DNA of 64,000 bases from Coriobacteriia bacterium (GCA_018368455.1 JAGZEG010000009.1:1-64000); one strand, 5' to 3'. Positions 1-8,986 are shown, numbered from the stretch's first letter. Program-made: numbers and translations. Notes: generated from the sequence alone by a model not told the origin.

Positions 1-153
1 GTGGAGACGGCCGTCTCGCTCGAGGCGGAGGGCTGCCACCCCGAGGCCCCCGTGCCCGACTACGCCACCGAGTGCGTGTCCTCCAAGGTCGTCAGGATCA
101 TCCAGTCCTACACCGGCGTCGTCGATAAGATGGTGTGGAGGAAGAGCCTGTAG
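1..153 (+). CDS. wecB: UDP-N-acetylglucosamine 2-epimerase (non-hydrolysing), C-terminal fragment
   Basis: Only the last 50 codons lie in the window; the reading frame is open from base 1 and stops at a TAG ending at 153. The residues VSSKVVRIIQSYTGVV followed by VDKMVWRK match, from memory, the conserved end of WecB/MnaA-type epimerases, which convert UDP-GlcNAc to UDP-ManNAc for cell-surface polysaccharides. No catalytic residue is visible, so the call rests on the C-terminal signature alone. A strong terminator follows 45 bp downstream. Another Rossmann-like sugar-nucleotide enzyme is possible. Confidence 0.55.
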   Translation: METAVSLEAEGCHPEAPVPDYATECVSSKVVRIIQSYTGVVDKMVWRKSL

Positions 154-198
154 GACGAGCCGGCCATGTGCCGACCTCCATATAAGCTGCCAGTTGAA

Positions 199-246
199 GG
201 CGGTGGCCCAGGAAGCGTGAACTGCGCGCCGGGGCCACCGCCTTTT
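199..246 (+). terminator. Intrinsic terminator after the epimerase gene
   Basis: Perfect 11-bp stem GGCGGTGGCCC / GGGCCACCGCC with a 22-nt loop, followed by TTTT. It closes the transcript of the epimerase gene. Confidence 0.8.
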
Positions 247-634
247 GCATAGTGGGCAGACTCGAAATGGCCCTGTGTTTGAGGCCATTGGCCGATCTCT
301 CGTTTTTGCTTTGCGACTTTTTTTCGACGGGCGAGGTTCGCCTGTTTGATGCATCTTCGATGCTGCGCTTCCCAGTGTTTGGCTCATTGAGAGATACAGC
401 TGTATTCCGCACGTTCTTTATCGATCACGGCGTTTTATGCTGGCGTGGGGGGACATCGACATCGCGCCCGAAACGGTGTATGTCGAGAGCTATGAGTACG
501 AGCCTGCTGGGCTCGTGGTCGGATCGGGCGCGTTGGGGCTCTGATGCCTTGGCAGGTAGTTCTGTTGCTGGGGGCATTCCCGTTCGTCTGATGTTACTCG
601 GTCATGTCCTTTTGCAGGCATCGGGCCCAAAGCT

Positions 635-658
635 GGCCAAGATCCGGCGTCGTGTATG
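635..658 (-). repeat. Dispersed repeat core, copy 1
   Basis: Read on the minus strand: CATACACGACGCCGGAT then CTTGGCC. It matches the core ATACACGA..CGGATTC..GGCC found at six other places in the window. It faces copy 2 across about 115 bp. Confidence 0.6.
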
Positions 659-773
659 TGCCGCATGTCCGATCCGGGTGTTGTCGCGGGCTGCTGCTTG
701 AAGAAACCGCAGGTAAAGCCGGTGTGGCGTTCCTCAGCTTAGCGACATGGGGAGACGGTCGGTTGAAGGGGGG

Positions 774-796
774 ATACACGACCTCGGATTCGGGCC
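774..796 (+). repeat. Dispersed repeat core, copy 2
   Basis: Reads ATACACGACCTCGGATTCGG then GCC. About 70 bp upstream sits AAACCGCAGGT, which matches AAAGCCGCAGGT at a similar distance before the core in the copy at 61,197. The homology therefore extends beyond the core. Confidence 0.6.
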
Positions 797-977
797 AGAA
801 AGGGCGCCGATCTGAGTGATTCGGAGGTCTTCCCAACTGCTGTGGGCGTAGCCGGCCGCCGCAGCCTGGTCGGGCCCTGCGCGCGAGGCGGGTGGCCCCC
901 GATCTCAAGCCTCTCGTGGCGATTAAGTTAACGGCTGAAAGCTTACGAGGGAATTACGGTGCGCCGCCGTCATCAGC

Positions 978-986
978 GTGTATACT
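978..986 (+). promoter_or_regulatory. Probable extended -10 promoter of the surface-protein gene
   Basis: GTGTATACT: a near-consensus -10 box (TATACT, 981-986) directly preceded by TG, with no good -35. It lies 66 bp before the start codon of the sortase-substrate gene. Confidence 0.4.
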
Positions 987-1051
987 AGCGAACGTTTCTA
1001 CGTGGGGGACAACTGTCCCTTTGCGAGTAGCGGAATGAAGAGGAGTCCAAC

Positions 1052-1672
1052 ATGAGCACCCTGACTTTGAGGAGGAAGCTGGTCGCCTCTGCGTGCGCCG
1101 CTGTACTCGCACTCGGCGTCCCGGCGATGGCGTTCGCTGCGCCGAGCCCCAGCAACACCGGCACCCTCACGGGCACCAACAACGTTGTCATCAACGTTGG
1201 CGGTACGACGGTCTCCGGCGAGGCCCTGCCGTCCGACTTCTTCCTGATCGAGTCCGTGAGCAAGCTCGCCCCGAACACGCCGGCTGACGCCAACGTCCTG
1301 GCTTCGTTCGAGGTTACGACAAGCTATGACCTCGACGAGCTCGGCCGCGTCGTCCTGACGTTCAACGTCGGCTCGCAGTATGCCGGCGGCACTGCCATCG
1401 TGTACGTGCAGCACGAGGATGGCTCCGAGGAGACACTCGAGGCTGTCGTTGACTCCGACGGCACCATCACCGTCACGGTCGATCGTCTCTCCGTCTTCAC
1501 GGTGACCATCGACCTGACGACTGTTCCCGAGGGCACGACGCCTAACGTGGACAAGGGTGCCACGTCGCCTCAGACCGGTGTGGGCGTCATCGCCATTGCC
1601 GGTGCCACGGGTGCCATGGCTGTCGCGGCCGGCGGTGTGGGTGCTGCCCTGCGCAAGAAGGTGCGCGGCTAG
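1052..1672 (+). CDS. Secreted cell-wall-anchored protein with SPQTG sorting signal
   Basis: A 206-residue exported protein. The N-terminus has basic residues RRK followed by a hydrophobic stretch ending AFAA, a Sec signal peptide cleaved near residue 30. The mature part is small, acidic and rich in Thr/Val, suggesting a beta-rich fold; I recognise no named domain. The C-terminus is a complete cell-wall sorting signal: SPQTG, a hydrophobic segment of about 25 residues, and the basic tail RKKVRG. [SP]PxTG signals are used by class B sortases such as that of Clostridioides difficile, and a class B sortase is the next gene. AGGAG precedes the ATG. Its role on the surface is unknown. Confidence 0.8.
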   Translation: MSTLTLRRKLVASACAAVLALGVPAMAFAAPSPSNTGTLTGTNNVVINVGGTTVSGEALPSDFFLIESVSKLAPNTPADANVLASFEVTTSYDLDELGRVVLTFNVGSQYAGGTAIVYVQHEDGSEETLEAVVDSDGTITVTVDRLSVFTVTIDLTTVPEGTTPNVDKGATSPQTGVGVIAIAGATGAMAVAAGGVGAALRKKVRG

Positions 1673-1716
1673 TCCTTCCTGCACACTGTGCGGGACACAT
1701 GATCTGACAGTGACGC

Positions 1717-1749
1717 AGGGGCCCGTTGAGAGACGGGCTCCTGTTGTTT
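1717..1749 (+). terminator. Hairpin between surface protein and sortase genes
   Basis: Ten-bp stem AGGGGCCCGT / ACGGGCTCCT (one G-T pair), loop TGAGAG, then GTTGTTT. It may partly terminate the surface-protein transcript, making the sortase a lower-level readthrough product. Confidence 0.6.
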
Positions 1750-1765
1750 AATCAGGGGGAATCCC

Positions 1766-3328
1766 ATGTCGCAGCAACCAGACTCTGACGCCAAGCACTC
1801 CGCCTCCGCGCTTGTCGACACGACGCCTGCCCGACGCTCCGCCAAGGACAAGGTCATCATCGCCGTGCTGGCCGTCGTGCTCATCGCGCTCGTGGTCGGT
1901 GTCGTGTGGGGCGTGCGCTATGTCGTGACAGCCATGACGGCCGAGCGGCAGAACGCGCAGGAGATGGCTGATCGCCCCATCCCCGCGACGCCTGGGGAGC
2001 TTGCTGCTGCGTCGTCGCAGGCGGACGCTGCCGATGACGTGAATGTGGCAGCCAATACGCAGTCAAACGATGCTGTCTCCGCTGGTGCCCTCACTGCCGA
2101 GGCCGGACAGGCGGTTCCCGAGGCCGATCCGCAGGTTGGCGACGCTACCCAGCAGGGCGCCGTCGCCCAGGGCGAAGAGGACGCCGCGGTTGCTTCCCAG
2201 GCTGCCGATCCCACGGAGGCGTCTGTCGATCCGGCCGCCCAGGGCGATGCTGATGCGCAGGCGGTAGACGCCGAGTCTGTCGAGGGGGCATCCGACCCTG
2301 TGGTCGCTGCCGAGGGCGTCGAGGCTGATCCTACTGCTCCGATTGACCCCGCTGCCGAGGACGCGCCTGATCCCGTGGCTGATCCTGCTGCCAAGGTTGA
2401 CGCTGCCGAGGCGGGGGCCGATCCTGCGCAAGACCCCGCCGCGCAGGCTGACCCTGCCGCCGGTGACGCATCCGACCCAAATGTCGCTACCCAGGCTGAT
2501 CCTGCCGGTCAGGCGGCAGAGGCCATCGGTGGCGCCTCCGAAACCGCCGCGCAGGCTGACCCAGCCGTTGAGGCCGCCGACCCCGCCGCCGGTGCGTCTG
2601 ATCCCGCTGCTGCGGACCTCCCGGCCGCTGGCGCTCCCTTCGCGGCGGCCTCCGCAAGCACCGACGGCATCGCGTCCACCGCATCCTCCTCGAGCAGGGA
2701 TGCCTCCGCCTCTGCCGACGCCCTCGCTAACCTGCCGGACAACCCGATCGACTTCGCGGCGCTGCAGGAGGACAACGAGGACATCTACGCATGGCTCTAC
2801 ATCCCGAACACGAGCATCAACCTGCCGGTTCTCCAGAGCCCGTTCGATGATGCCTACTACCTCACGCACGATCCCGACCGCAACGAGGACGTGTACGGCT
2901 CCGTGTTCTCGCAACTCGCCAACAAGAAGGACTTCACGGATCCCGTGACGGTGCTCTACGGCCACGATGGCGAGGGCCAGTTCAAGAACCTGCACTACTT
3001 CGAGGATGAGGAGTTCTTCGCTCAGAACGAGCTCCTGTACGTGTACACGCCGGGCCACATCCTGACGTATCGCGTCGTCGCGGCCTACAAGTACGACAAC
3101 CGCCACATCCTGAACTCGTTCGACTTCGCCGACCCCGTCGTGCTCCAACAGTACTACGACTCCGTGCTCAATCCCGACTCACTGCTGCTCAACGTGCGCG
3201 AGGGGGCGACGCTCGACGCGACGAAGGACAAGATCATCCAGTTGAGTACATGCATGCTCGACGAGTTCCATGGCAGCAGCCGCTACGTCGTGACGGGGGT
3301 GCTTGTCGATGACGAGCTCACCAAATAG
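1766..3328 (+). CDS. srtB: Class B sortase with long Asp/Pro/Ala-rich linker
   Basis: A 520-residue membrane transpeptidase expected to cleave the sorting signal of the gene just upstream. One transmembrane helix lies at about residues 29-53, followed by a roughly 230-residue low-complexity region built from repeated DPA, ADPAA and GASDP units (residues ~75-300). The catalytic domain is C-terminal (~320-520). All three sortase residues are visible: His in TVLYGHDG, Cys in QLSTCML and Arg in SSRYVVTG. The domain begins YAWLYIPNTSINLPV, typical of class B. Class B enzymes are usually 220-260 residues, so the linker doubles the protein; it may span the wall. GGGGGAA precedes the ATG. The next gene overlaps its 3' end. 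Confidence 0.9.
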   Translation: MSQQPDSDAKHSASALVDTTPARRSAKDKVIIAVLAVVLIALVVGVVWGVRYVVTAMTAERQNAQEMADRPIPATPGELAAASSQADAADDVNVAANTQSNDAVSAGALTAEAGQAVPEADPQVGDATQQGAVAQGEEDAAVASQAADPTEASVDPAAQGDADAQAVDAESVEGASDPVVAAEGVEADPTAPIDPAAEDAPDPVADPAAKVDAAEAGADPAQDPAAQADPAAGDASDPNVATQADPAGQAAEAIGGASETAAQADPAVEAADPAAGASDPAAADLPAAGAPFAAASASTDGIASTASSSSRDASASADALANLPDNPIDFAALQEDNEDIYAWLYIPNTSINLPVLQSPFDDAYYLTHDPDRNEDVYGSVFSQLANKKDFTDPVTVLYGHDGEGQFKNLHYFEDEEFFAQNELLYVYTPGHILTYRVVAAYKYDNRHILNSFDFADPVVLQQYYDSVLNPDSLLLNVREGATLDATKDKIIQLSTCMLDEFHGSSRYVVTGVLVDDELTK

Positions 3329-4994
3329 GCCGGGACGCCACTTCGCGAACGTGTCCTCGGACGACTCGTTCGACCCACCCGAGGGCCAGGCGGAGCGCGA
3401 CGCTGCAAAGCGTGCTGCTTCCGAAGCCCCCCGTCATTTCGGGGGTGTGCCCGCGGCGTCGCAGGGAGTGGCGGATCCGGCATGGGCGGGAGAAGACAAG
3501 GCGGAACGTGAGGAGCGGGTGTCGGAGGCTCCAGAGGACGAGCCGCTGCTCCGGCCCCAACCGGGTGCTGCCTTGCCGTTTTCTGCTATTCCCGAGTGCG
3601 TGCCTGGTTCCGAGGGCCCCGAGAAGCCCGGGAAGTCTAAGAAGCCCAAGAAGCAGCGCTCGACCGGCGCAAAGATCGTCCGGGGCATTCTCATTGCCCT
3701 ACTTGTCATCGTGCTGCTGCTCGTCATCGCGGCCGGCGTCCTCTTGCTGTGGCTGAATCGCTCCATGAGCGCGGGCGAGAAGAAGATTCTCGACGCGTCG
3801 CGTCCCTCCGCCGCTGCCAACAGCGCGCTGGCGGACAGTGCGACGGCTGATGCGAGCGCGCAGGCCGACGCCCCCTACGTACCGACGCTCGACAACACGA
3901 TCACGTACAAGGGTCAGAAGTACGCGCCGAACGAGAAGATGATTTCCGTCGCGTTCATCGGCTTCGACAACGCGGAGACGGGTGGCACGGTGGGCCAGGC
4001 TGACACCGTCATCGTGCTCACGCTGAACCTCGAGACGGGCGCTGTCAAGGCTATCTCTATCCCGCGCGACACGATGGTCGACGTCGACGAGTACGTGGGC
4101 GACGCCTACATCGGTCAGCAGACGATGCAGCTGTGCCTGGCGTACAGCTATGGTGACGGCTCGTGGACGAGCTCGGAGCACGTGACGTCGCTTGCCTCGC
4201 GCATCCTGTACGACATCCCGATCTCGTACTTCTTCACGCTCAACCTCGAGGGCATCGGCCCCATCAACGACGCCATGGGCGGCGTGACGCTGACGCCGCT
4301 GCAGACGATCCCCAACACGGAGGTCTATGAGGGCGTCGAGACGACGCTGTACGGCGACGATGCCCTGCGCTACGTGCGCTGGCGCGACAGCGCGAACCCC
4401 GAGGCGGAAACGACGTCGTCGCTCGATCGCCAGAACCGCCAGCTTCAGTATCTGCAGGCCTTTGCGTCGCGGGTCATGCAGTATGCGGCGAGCGACCCCG
4501 CCGCGCTCGTGAACCTGTACAACACGGCCGTTCAGTATGCGTGGACGAACTTGGGCGTCGACGAGTTCACGTATCTGGCGACGCAGGTGCTCCAGACGGG
4601 CCTGAGCTCGCTCACGATGACGTCGCTGCCGGGCGAGATGGTTATGGGCTCCCAGTATGCCGAGTTCTACCTCGACAGGGACGGCGTGCGCCAGACGGTC
4701 ATCGACACGTTCTACCACCCGGTGAGCGCCGGTTCCGCGGCGTCCGCCTCGTCGAGTGCTGATGCCTCTGCCGCATCGGCGGGCGCGACAGTGGAGGCGG
4801 ATCCCGCTGTGGCTCAGCTTGCGGAAGCCGCTCCTGCGAATGAGGCTGTGCCGGCGGAGGGTGACGTCACAACCGAAGAGGTGGTGCCTCCCACCGAGGA
4901 GGCTATGCCGGTCGACGAGGGGGCGCTTCCGGCGGAGGAGCCCGTCGACGATGGCGGGGGAGAAGCGCTGCCTGCCGAGGGCGTCGCGGCGTAG
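3309..4994 (+). CDS. LytR-CpsA-Psr (LCP) family cell-wall glycopolymer transferase
   Basis: A 561-residue protein, with the ATG chosen inside the sortase gene (20-bp overlap); an in-frame TTG six bases earlier is also possible. It has a charged cytoplasmic N-terminus (~1-120), one transmembrane helix (~125-149), an extracellular LCP domain (~215-430) and an acidic Glu/Ala/Pro tail. LCP features include VAFIGFDN, the arginine-aspartate motif AISIPRDTMVDV, a second arginine in YVRWRDS and the aspartate-containing DAMGGVTL. LCP enzymes attach teichoic acids or capsule to peptidoglycan outside the membrane. The overlap with the sortase suggests co-translation in a surface-assembly operon. Confidence 0.88.
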   Translation: MTSSPNRPGRHFANVSSDDSFDPPEGQAERDAAKRAASEAPRHFGGVPAASQGVADPAWAGEDKAEREERVSEAPEDEPLLRPQPGAALPFSAIPECVPGSEGPEKPGKSKKPKKQRSTGAKIVRGILIALLVIVLLLVIAAGVLLLWLNRSMSAGEKKILDASRPSAAANSALADSATADASAQADAPYVPTLDNTITYKGQKYAPNEKMISVAFIGFDNAETGGTVGQADTVIVLTLNLETGAVKAISIPRDTMVDVDEYVGDAYIGQQTMQLCLAYSYGDGSWTSSEHVTSLASRILYDIPISYFFTLNLEGIGPINDAMGGVTLTPLQTIPNTEVYEGVETTLYGDDALRYVRWRDSANPEAETTSSLDRQNRQLQYLQAFASRVMQYAASDPAALVNLYNTAVQYAWTNLGVDEFTYLATQVLQTGLSSLTMTSLPGEMVMGSQYAEFYLDRDGVRQTVIDTFYHPVSAGSAASASSSADASAASAGATVEADPAVAQLAEAAPANEAVPAEGDVTTEEVVPPTEEAMPVDEGALPAEEPVDDGGGEALPAEGVAA

Positions 4995-5030
4995 TCGCTC
5001 GCGCCCCGGAAATCACCCCCAAAGGAAAAG

Positions 5031-5059
5031 AAGGCCTCGGCGGACCCCGGGGCCTTTTT
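5031..5059. terminator. Intrinsic terminator after the LCP gene
   Basis: AAGGCC...GGGGCC followed by TTTTT, with extra CGG/CCG pairing inside. It separates the plus-strand surface cluster from the convergent HAD gene and may serve both. Confidence 0.7.
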
Positions 5060-5107
5060 CGTGCGAGGCTCTGGCGGGACGCTGCTCGTTCAGAGAAGCC
5101 GCCCTGC

Positions 5108-5836
5108 TTACGCGAGCCCCTCCCACCCGTCGATCGTGAGGTCGGCGGCGCCGCGAATGGCGTCGAGCCGCTGGTGCGACGAGCCGGTCGCCACGCCGAT
5201 GGCCCGCATGCCGGCGCGCTTCGCCGTCTCCACGGCGGGCAGGATGTCCTCGAACACGGCGCAGCGTCCCCGTGCCTCGGCGGAGCCGGCGTCCATGCCG
5301 AGTCGGCGCATCGCCTCCAGGTAGATGTCGGGATCCTCTTTCGTGTGGCGCTCCACCTCGCAGCCGTGGATCCGCACGGGGAACAGCTCGCTCATGGGGA
5401 TGCGCGGCTCTAGGGCGAGCACGACCTCGGGCGCGTTTGTCGTCGCCAGCGCGTAGGGGACGCCCGCTTCTTGCAACGCTCGCAGGTAGGCGGGCACTCC
5501 GGGGCGCAGCTGCACGCGCTCCCGATAGAGCTCGCGTCCCAGCTCGTTCCACTCGTCGCAGATGGCCTGCACGGAGTCGGTCAGGCCATACTCCTCGATC
5601 GTATAGCGAGCGCCTTCTTCGAAGCCCAGCACGGAGAGCCGCTCGGCATAGTCGGGCCCGTACGTGAGGCCGCGCCGCTCGAAGAAGATGCGGTCGACCT
5701 CCTTCCAGATGCCCGAGCTTTCGGCGAGCGTCCCGTCGAAGTCGAGGATGACCGCCTCGATGCCGGCTGCCCGCAGGTTTGCGGGCCGCAGGTCGCCGAG
5801 CGAGAGGGGGCGCATGTCTCCTGTCGTGCTGCTCAT
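5108..5836 (-). CDS. HAD-superfamily phosphatase (phosphoglycolate phosphatase / beta-phosphoglucomutase-like)
   Basis: A 242-residue cytoplasmic hydrolase. The HAD motifs are in order: I DFDGTLAES (nucleophile Asp and acid/base Asp), II ATTNAPE (Thr), III lysine in HTKEDPD, IV FEDILPAVE. The helical cap between motifs I and II marks a subclass I enzyme of the phosphoglycolate phosphatase / phosphoglucomutase group. The substrate cannot be read from the sequence. I chose the ATG giving MSSTTGDM; an upstream ATG at 5914 would add 26 arginine-rich residues that look non-coding. It stands alone, convergent with the LCP gene and divergent from moeA. Confidence 0.8.
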   Translation of the reverse strand: MSSTTGDMRPLSLGDLRPANLRAAGIEAVILDFDGTLAESSGIWKEVDRIFFERRGLTYGPDYAERLSVLGFEEGARYTIEEYGLTDSVQAICDEWNELGRELYRERVQLRPGVPAYLRALQEAGVPYALATTNAPEVVLALEPRIPMSELFPVRIHGCEVERHTKEDPDIYLEAMRRLGMDAGSAEARGRCAVFEDILPAVETAKRAGMRAIGVATGSSHQRLDAIRGAADLTIDGWEGLA

Positions 5837-6058
5837 GGGGCTCCATCGGGTCGGGGCGAGCCGTTTGGGGCGCCGGCTTCTCGCGGGGCGTCGCCCGGCG
5901 CGTCGGGACACCATGGTATCAGGCGGGCGGTAGTGTGCGGGCGGCTGATTTGCTCTATCTTGGGAGAGATGAGACTATGCGATGTGGCATTCGGCCCACC
6001 TCTCAAGAGGGCTTGGGACCCGTCTGCCGCTCTCGCCCGATTGTGGAAAGGACGCACC

Positions 6059-7357
6059 ATGAGCTGCGAACACGCGCAGAACGACGCTCCGACTGCCGTC
6101 ATCGGTCCCGACAACGCCATCGCTCAGGTCCTGCCCGACATGCCGTCGCGCCAGGAGGTCATCGCCGAGATTGCCCGTCGCTGGCATCCGAGCCCGGCAG
6201 TCGAGACCATTCCCGTCGACGCCGCACTTGGCCGCGTCCTGGCGCGCGACGTCACGGCCGCCTTCGACTTCCCTCCAGCCCAGACATCGGGACGCGACGG
6301 CATCGCCGTGCGCTTCGACGACTTCGCGAACGGCATCCCCGACACTTCCGCCTGGGTGCGCGACCGGGACTATGCCACGGCTGACACCGGCGACGACGTG
6401 CCTGACGCTTTCGACACGGTCATCCAGGTTGAGGACCTGGTCTTCGCCGGCGCCACCGGCCTCAAGGACGGCGGCACGCCTGGCGGCCACAGCTTCGAGG
6501 ACGGCTTTGCGATCTCCGTGGCGCCCGAGCAGCGTGGCCAGCACGTCAACGCCGCAGGCTCGGCTTTCCGCGCCGGCGATGTCATCGTCCCCACGGGCGT
6601 GCGCCTGACGCCTGAGCGCCTGTCGGCCGCTGTCGCCTGCGGCGCTACCCAGCTCGACGTTCTCGCACGCCCGCGCGTCGGCATCATCCCGACGGGCGAC
6701 GAGCTCGTGCCCGCTGGCACGACGCCCGGGCGCGGCAAGACCGTCAACTCGAACGCTACGCTGCTCGCGGCCTACGTGCGCCTGCTCGGCGGCGAGCCCG
6801 TCGTTCACGACATCGTGCTCGACCGCCATGACCTGCTTGCCGAGGCGGTGGACGAGGCCCTGGCCTGCTGCGACATCGTGCTCGTCAATGCCGGCTCCTC
6901 CAAGGGCAGCGAGGACTGCGGGCCGCTCGTGCTTGCCGAGCGTGCCGAGTGCGTCATCCACCACAGCCAGCGCTGCGCTCCTGGCAAGCCCGCGATGTCG
7001 GCCCTGACGCCGGCCGGCCAGGTCATGTGCGTTATCCCCGGGCCTCCCATCGCCTGCGACTCCGCGATGCACTGGCTCGTGTTCTCGCTCGTGGCCCAGT
7101 GGTTCGGCCTCGACGCCCACGAGCGCCTGGCGAAGGCCGTTGTCGAGCAGGACATGCCGGCCAAGCCGTTCGAGGTCTGGCGTCGCTGCACGCTCGAGCG
7201 CGGGGAGGACGGCCGTCTCACGGCGCACCTCATGCCGATGGGCGGGGCGCCGGTGCTCGGACGCGCTGACGGCGTTCTGCGCACGCCGACCGTTGAGGAC
7301 TACCACGCCGGCGACGAGGTGGACGTCCTGCTGCTCGACGACGGCTTCTCTTTGTAG
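6059..7357 (+). CDS. moeA: Molybdopterin molybdenumtransferase MoeA
   Basis: A 432-residue cytoplasmic enzyme of molybdenum-cofactor synthesis that inserts molybdate into adenylylated molybdopterin. The MoeA domains are in order: N-terminal SGRDGIAVRF motif (~80), the beta-rich domain with GDVIVPTGVRLTPE, then the MogA-like domain with IIPTGDELVPAGT, GKTVNSNA and the nucleotide-binding NAGSSKGSED (GGVSxGxxD in classic MoeA). C-terminal beta domain ~345-432. GGAAAGGA lies 7 bp before the ATG. No other cofactor genes are nearby. Its presence implies molybdenum or tungsten enzymes elsewhere, as expected for anaerobes with many oxidoreductases. Confidence 0.9.
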   Translation: MSCEHAQNDAPTAVIGPDNAIAQVLPDMPSRQEVIAEIARRWHPSPAVETIPVDAALGRVLARDVTAAFDFPPAQTSGRDGIAVRFDDFANGIPDTSAWVRDRDYATADTGDDVPDAFDTVIQVEDLVFAGATGLKDGGTPGGHSFEDGFAISVAPEQRGQHVNAAGSAFRAGDVIVPTGVRLTPERLSAAVACGATQLDVLARPRVGIIPTGDELVPAGTTPGRGKTVNSNATLLAAYVRLLGGEPVVHDIVLDRHDLLAEAVDEALACCDIVLVNAGSSKGSEDCGPLVLAERAECVIHHSQRCAPGKPAMSALTPAGQVMCVIPGPPIACDSAMHWLVFSLVAQWFGLDAHERLAKAVVEQDMPAKPFEVWRRCTLERGEDGRLTAHLMPMGGAPVLGRADGVLRTPTVEDYHAGDEVDVLLLDDGFSL

Positions 7358-7516
7358 GATTCGCCTGCTGCCCACCGGATCGGCGTGGCCTTTTCGAGGC
7401 TGTTAACCGTTTGGTACGCATGGGGCGCTACACTGCCCACGATGTATTGCACCCGATGTCGGGCCGTCCCGCTCCCGGGCGAGGTGGCCCGCACGACGAC
7501 AAGGAGGCTTCTGCAC

Positions 7517-8920
7517 ATGGTTGACGAAGCGCTGCTCAAGGAGGTCGACGCCTACATCGACGAGGTGTGGCCCGACGTCCTCGACGACATGGCCGCCCTC
7601 ATCAAGCACGACAGCGTCGCTGACGAGAAGAAGGCCGAGGAGGGCGCGCCGTTCGGCCCCGCCGCCCACGAGGCGCTGCTCTGCGGCCTGGGCATCGCCG
7701 AGAAGCTCGGCCTCGAGCCGCACGATTTCAAGGGCTACATGGGCTACGCCGACCTCAAGGGCGCCTCTGACAAGCAGATCGCCACGATCGCCCACGTCGA
7801 CATCGTGCCCGTGGGCACCGGCTGGACGACCGACCCCTTCACGCTGACGAAGAAGGACGGCTACCTGCTGGGCCGCGGCGTCCTCGACGACAAGGGCCCG
7901 GCTGTCCTGACGCTGTATGCCGCCCACTTCTTCGCGCGCCGCGGCGAGCAGCTTCCCTACACGCTGCGCTGCATGCTCGGCAGCGACGAGGAAGTCGGCA
8001 TGAGCGATATCAAGCACTACCTCGCCGAGAACCCCGAGCCGGACTTCCTGTTCACGCCCGACGCGGAGTTCCCCGTGTGCTGCGGCGAGAAGGGCCACTT
8101 CGGCGCGACGTTCACCTCGCCCAAGTTCACGAACGGCAACGTCGTAAAGTTCCAGGGCGGCACCGTCTCCAACGCCATCCCTGGTGAGGCGTCCATCACG
8201 CTGCGCGCCGACGCCTCTGCGCTGCCTGCGGCCGAGGGTATCGACATCGCCGCGGGCCCCAAGGGCACGGCCATCCTCGTCGCCCACGGCAAGGGCGGCC
8301 ACGCCTCCCTGCCTGCGGGGACGAAGAACGCCATCGGCATGCTCGTCGACTACGTGCGCGCCAATGACTTGCTCGCTGACGAGGAGAAGCCGTTCTTCGA
8401 GCTGATGGCGGCCATCCACGGCTCGACGGACGGCTCGACGCTGGGCATCGCGGCAACGGACGACGTGTTCGAGCCGCTGACGTGCATCGGCGGTACCGTC
8501 TCGATGCGCTGTGGCAAGATCTCGCAGACGATCGACTCGCGCTATCCCAAGTCCATCACGTCGGACGAGATCGGCGAGCGCGTTACGAAGCTGGCGCAGG
8601 AGTGGGGCGCTACCGTCAAGATCGGCCGTTGCTCCGTGCCGTTCTTCATCGACCCCGACTCCGAGTGCGTCAAGGTGCTCATCGACTGCTACAACGAGGT
8701 GACCGGCAAGGACGCCAAGCCGTTCACGATCGGCGGCGGCACGTACGCGCGCAACTTCAAGAACGCCGTCAGCTTTGGCCCCGAGGAGCCCAGCGAGAAG
8801 AACCCCGACTGGGTCGGCATCATGCACGGCCCGGACGAGGGCGTGAGCGAGGAGCTCATGCGCCGCTCGCTCAAGATCTACATCCTGGCGATCGACAAGC
8901 TCATGGGCGTAAAGTTCTAG
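7517..8920 (+). CDS. M20 family dipeptidase (PepV / Sapep type)
   Basis: A 467-residue metallodipeptidase. The M20 metal-binding landmarks are in order: AHVDIVPVG (His, ~92), LDDKGPAV (bridging Asp), GSDEEVGM (catalytic Glu-Glu), TPDAEFPV (Asp) and a C-terminal His in IMHGPDEGV. The inserted dimerisation/lid domain carries GGTVSNAIPGEA, characteristic of PepV and Sapep rather than ArgE. It cleaves dipeptides in the cytoplasm, consistent with amino-acid fermentation. AAGGAGG lies 9 bp before the ATG chosen; an upstream in-frame start lacks such a site. A perfect terminator follows. Confidence 0.92.
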   Translation: MVDEALLKEVDAYIDEVWPDVLDDMAALIKHDSVADEKKAEEGAPFGPAAHEALLCGLGIAEKLGLEPHDFKGYMGYADLKGASDKQIATIAHVDIVPVGTGWTTDPFTLTKKDGYLLGRGVLDDKGPAVLTLYAAHFFARRGEQLPYTLRCMLGSDEEVGMSDIKHYLAENPEPDFLFTPDAEFPVCCGEKGHFGATFTSPKFTNGNVVKFQGGTVSNAIPGEASITLRADASALPAAEGIDIAAGPKGTAILVAHGKGGHASLPAGTKNAIGMLVDYVRANDLLADEEKPFFELMAAIHGSTDGSTLGIAATDDVFEPLTCIGGTVSMRCGKISQTIDSRYPKSITSDEIGERVTKLAQEWGATVKIGRCSVPFFIDPDSECVKVLIDCYNEVTGKDAKPFTIGGGTYARNFKNAVSFGPEEPSEKNPDWVGIMHGPDEGVSEELMRRSLKIYILAIDKLMGVKF

Positions 8921-8944
8921 ACGAGCCGCACATCTGAGGCACCC

Positions 8945-8986
8945 GACGCCGCGAAATCTCGCATGAGGTTTCGCGGCGTCTTTTTT
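8945..8986 (+). terminator. Intrinsic terminator after the dipeptidase gene
   Basis: Perfect 12-bp stem GACGCCGCGAAA / TTTCGCGGCGTC followed by six T residues; the clearest terminator in the window. Confidence 0.93.

Larger units (their letters stand above)
247..1051. other. Gene-poor stretch with remnants and two opposed repeat cores
   Basis: About 800 bp with no gene I can support. Several frames are open but none has family signatures or a good start and ribosome site. A short in-frame piece at 437-544 (plus) reads like real protein (DIDIAPETVYVESYEYEP) but is preceded by stops and looks like a decayed fragment. Two cores of the dispersed repeat family lie here, one on each strand. The 3' end holds the promoter of the next gene. 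Confidence 0.5.

Noticed and set aside
252..701. A 149-codon plus-strand frame in the first gene-poor stretch
   Set aside because: Overlaps a repeat core, has no ribosome site and an atypical Ser/Arg/Cys-rich composition.
2063..3148. A 361-codon minus-strand frame opposite the sortase gene
   Set aside because: Antisense to the DPA-repeat linker and catalytic domain; low-complexity Arg/Gly/Val product without motifs.
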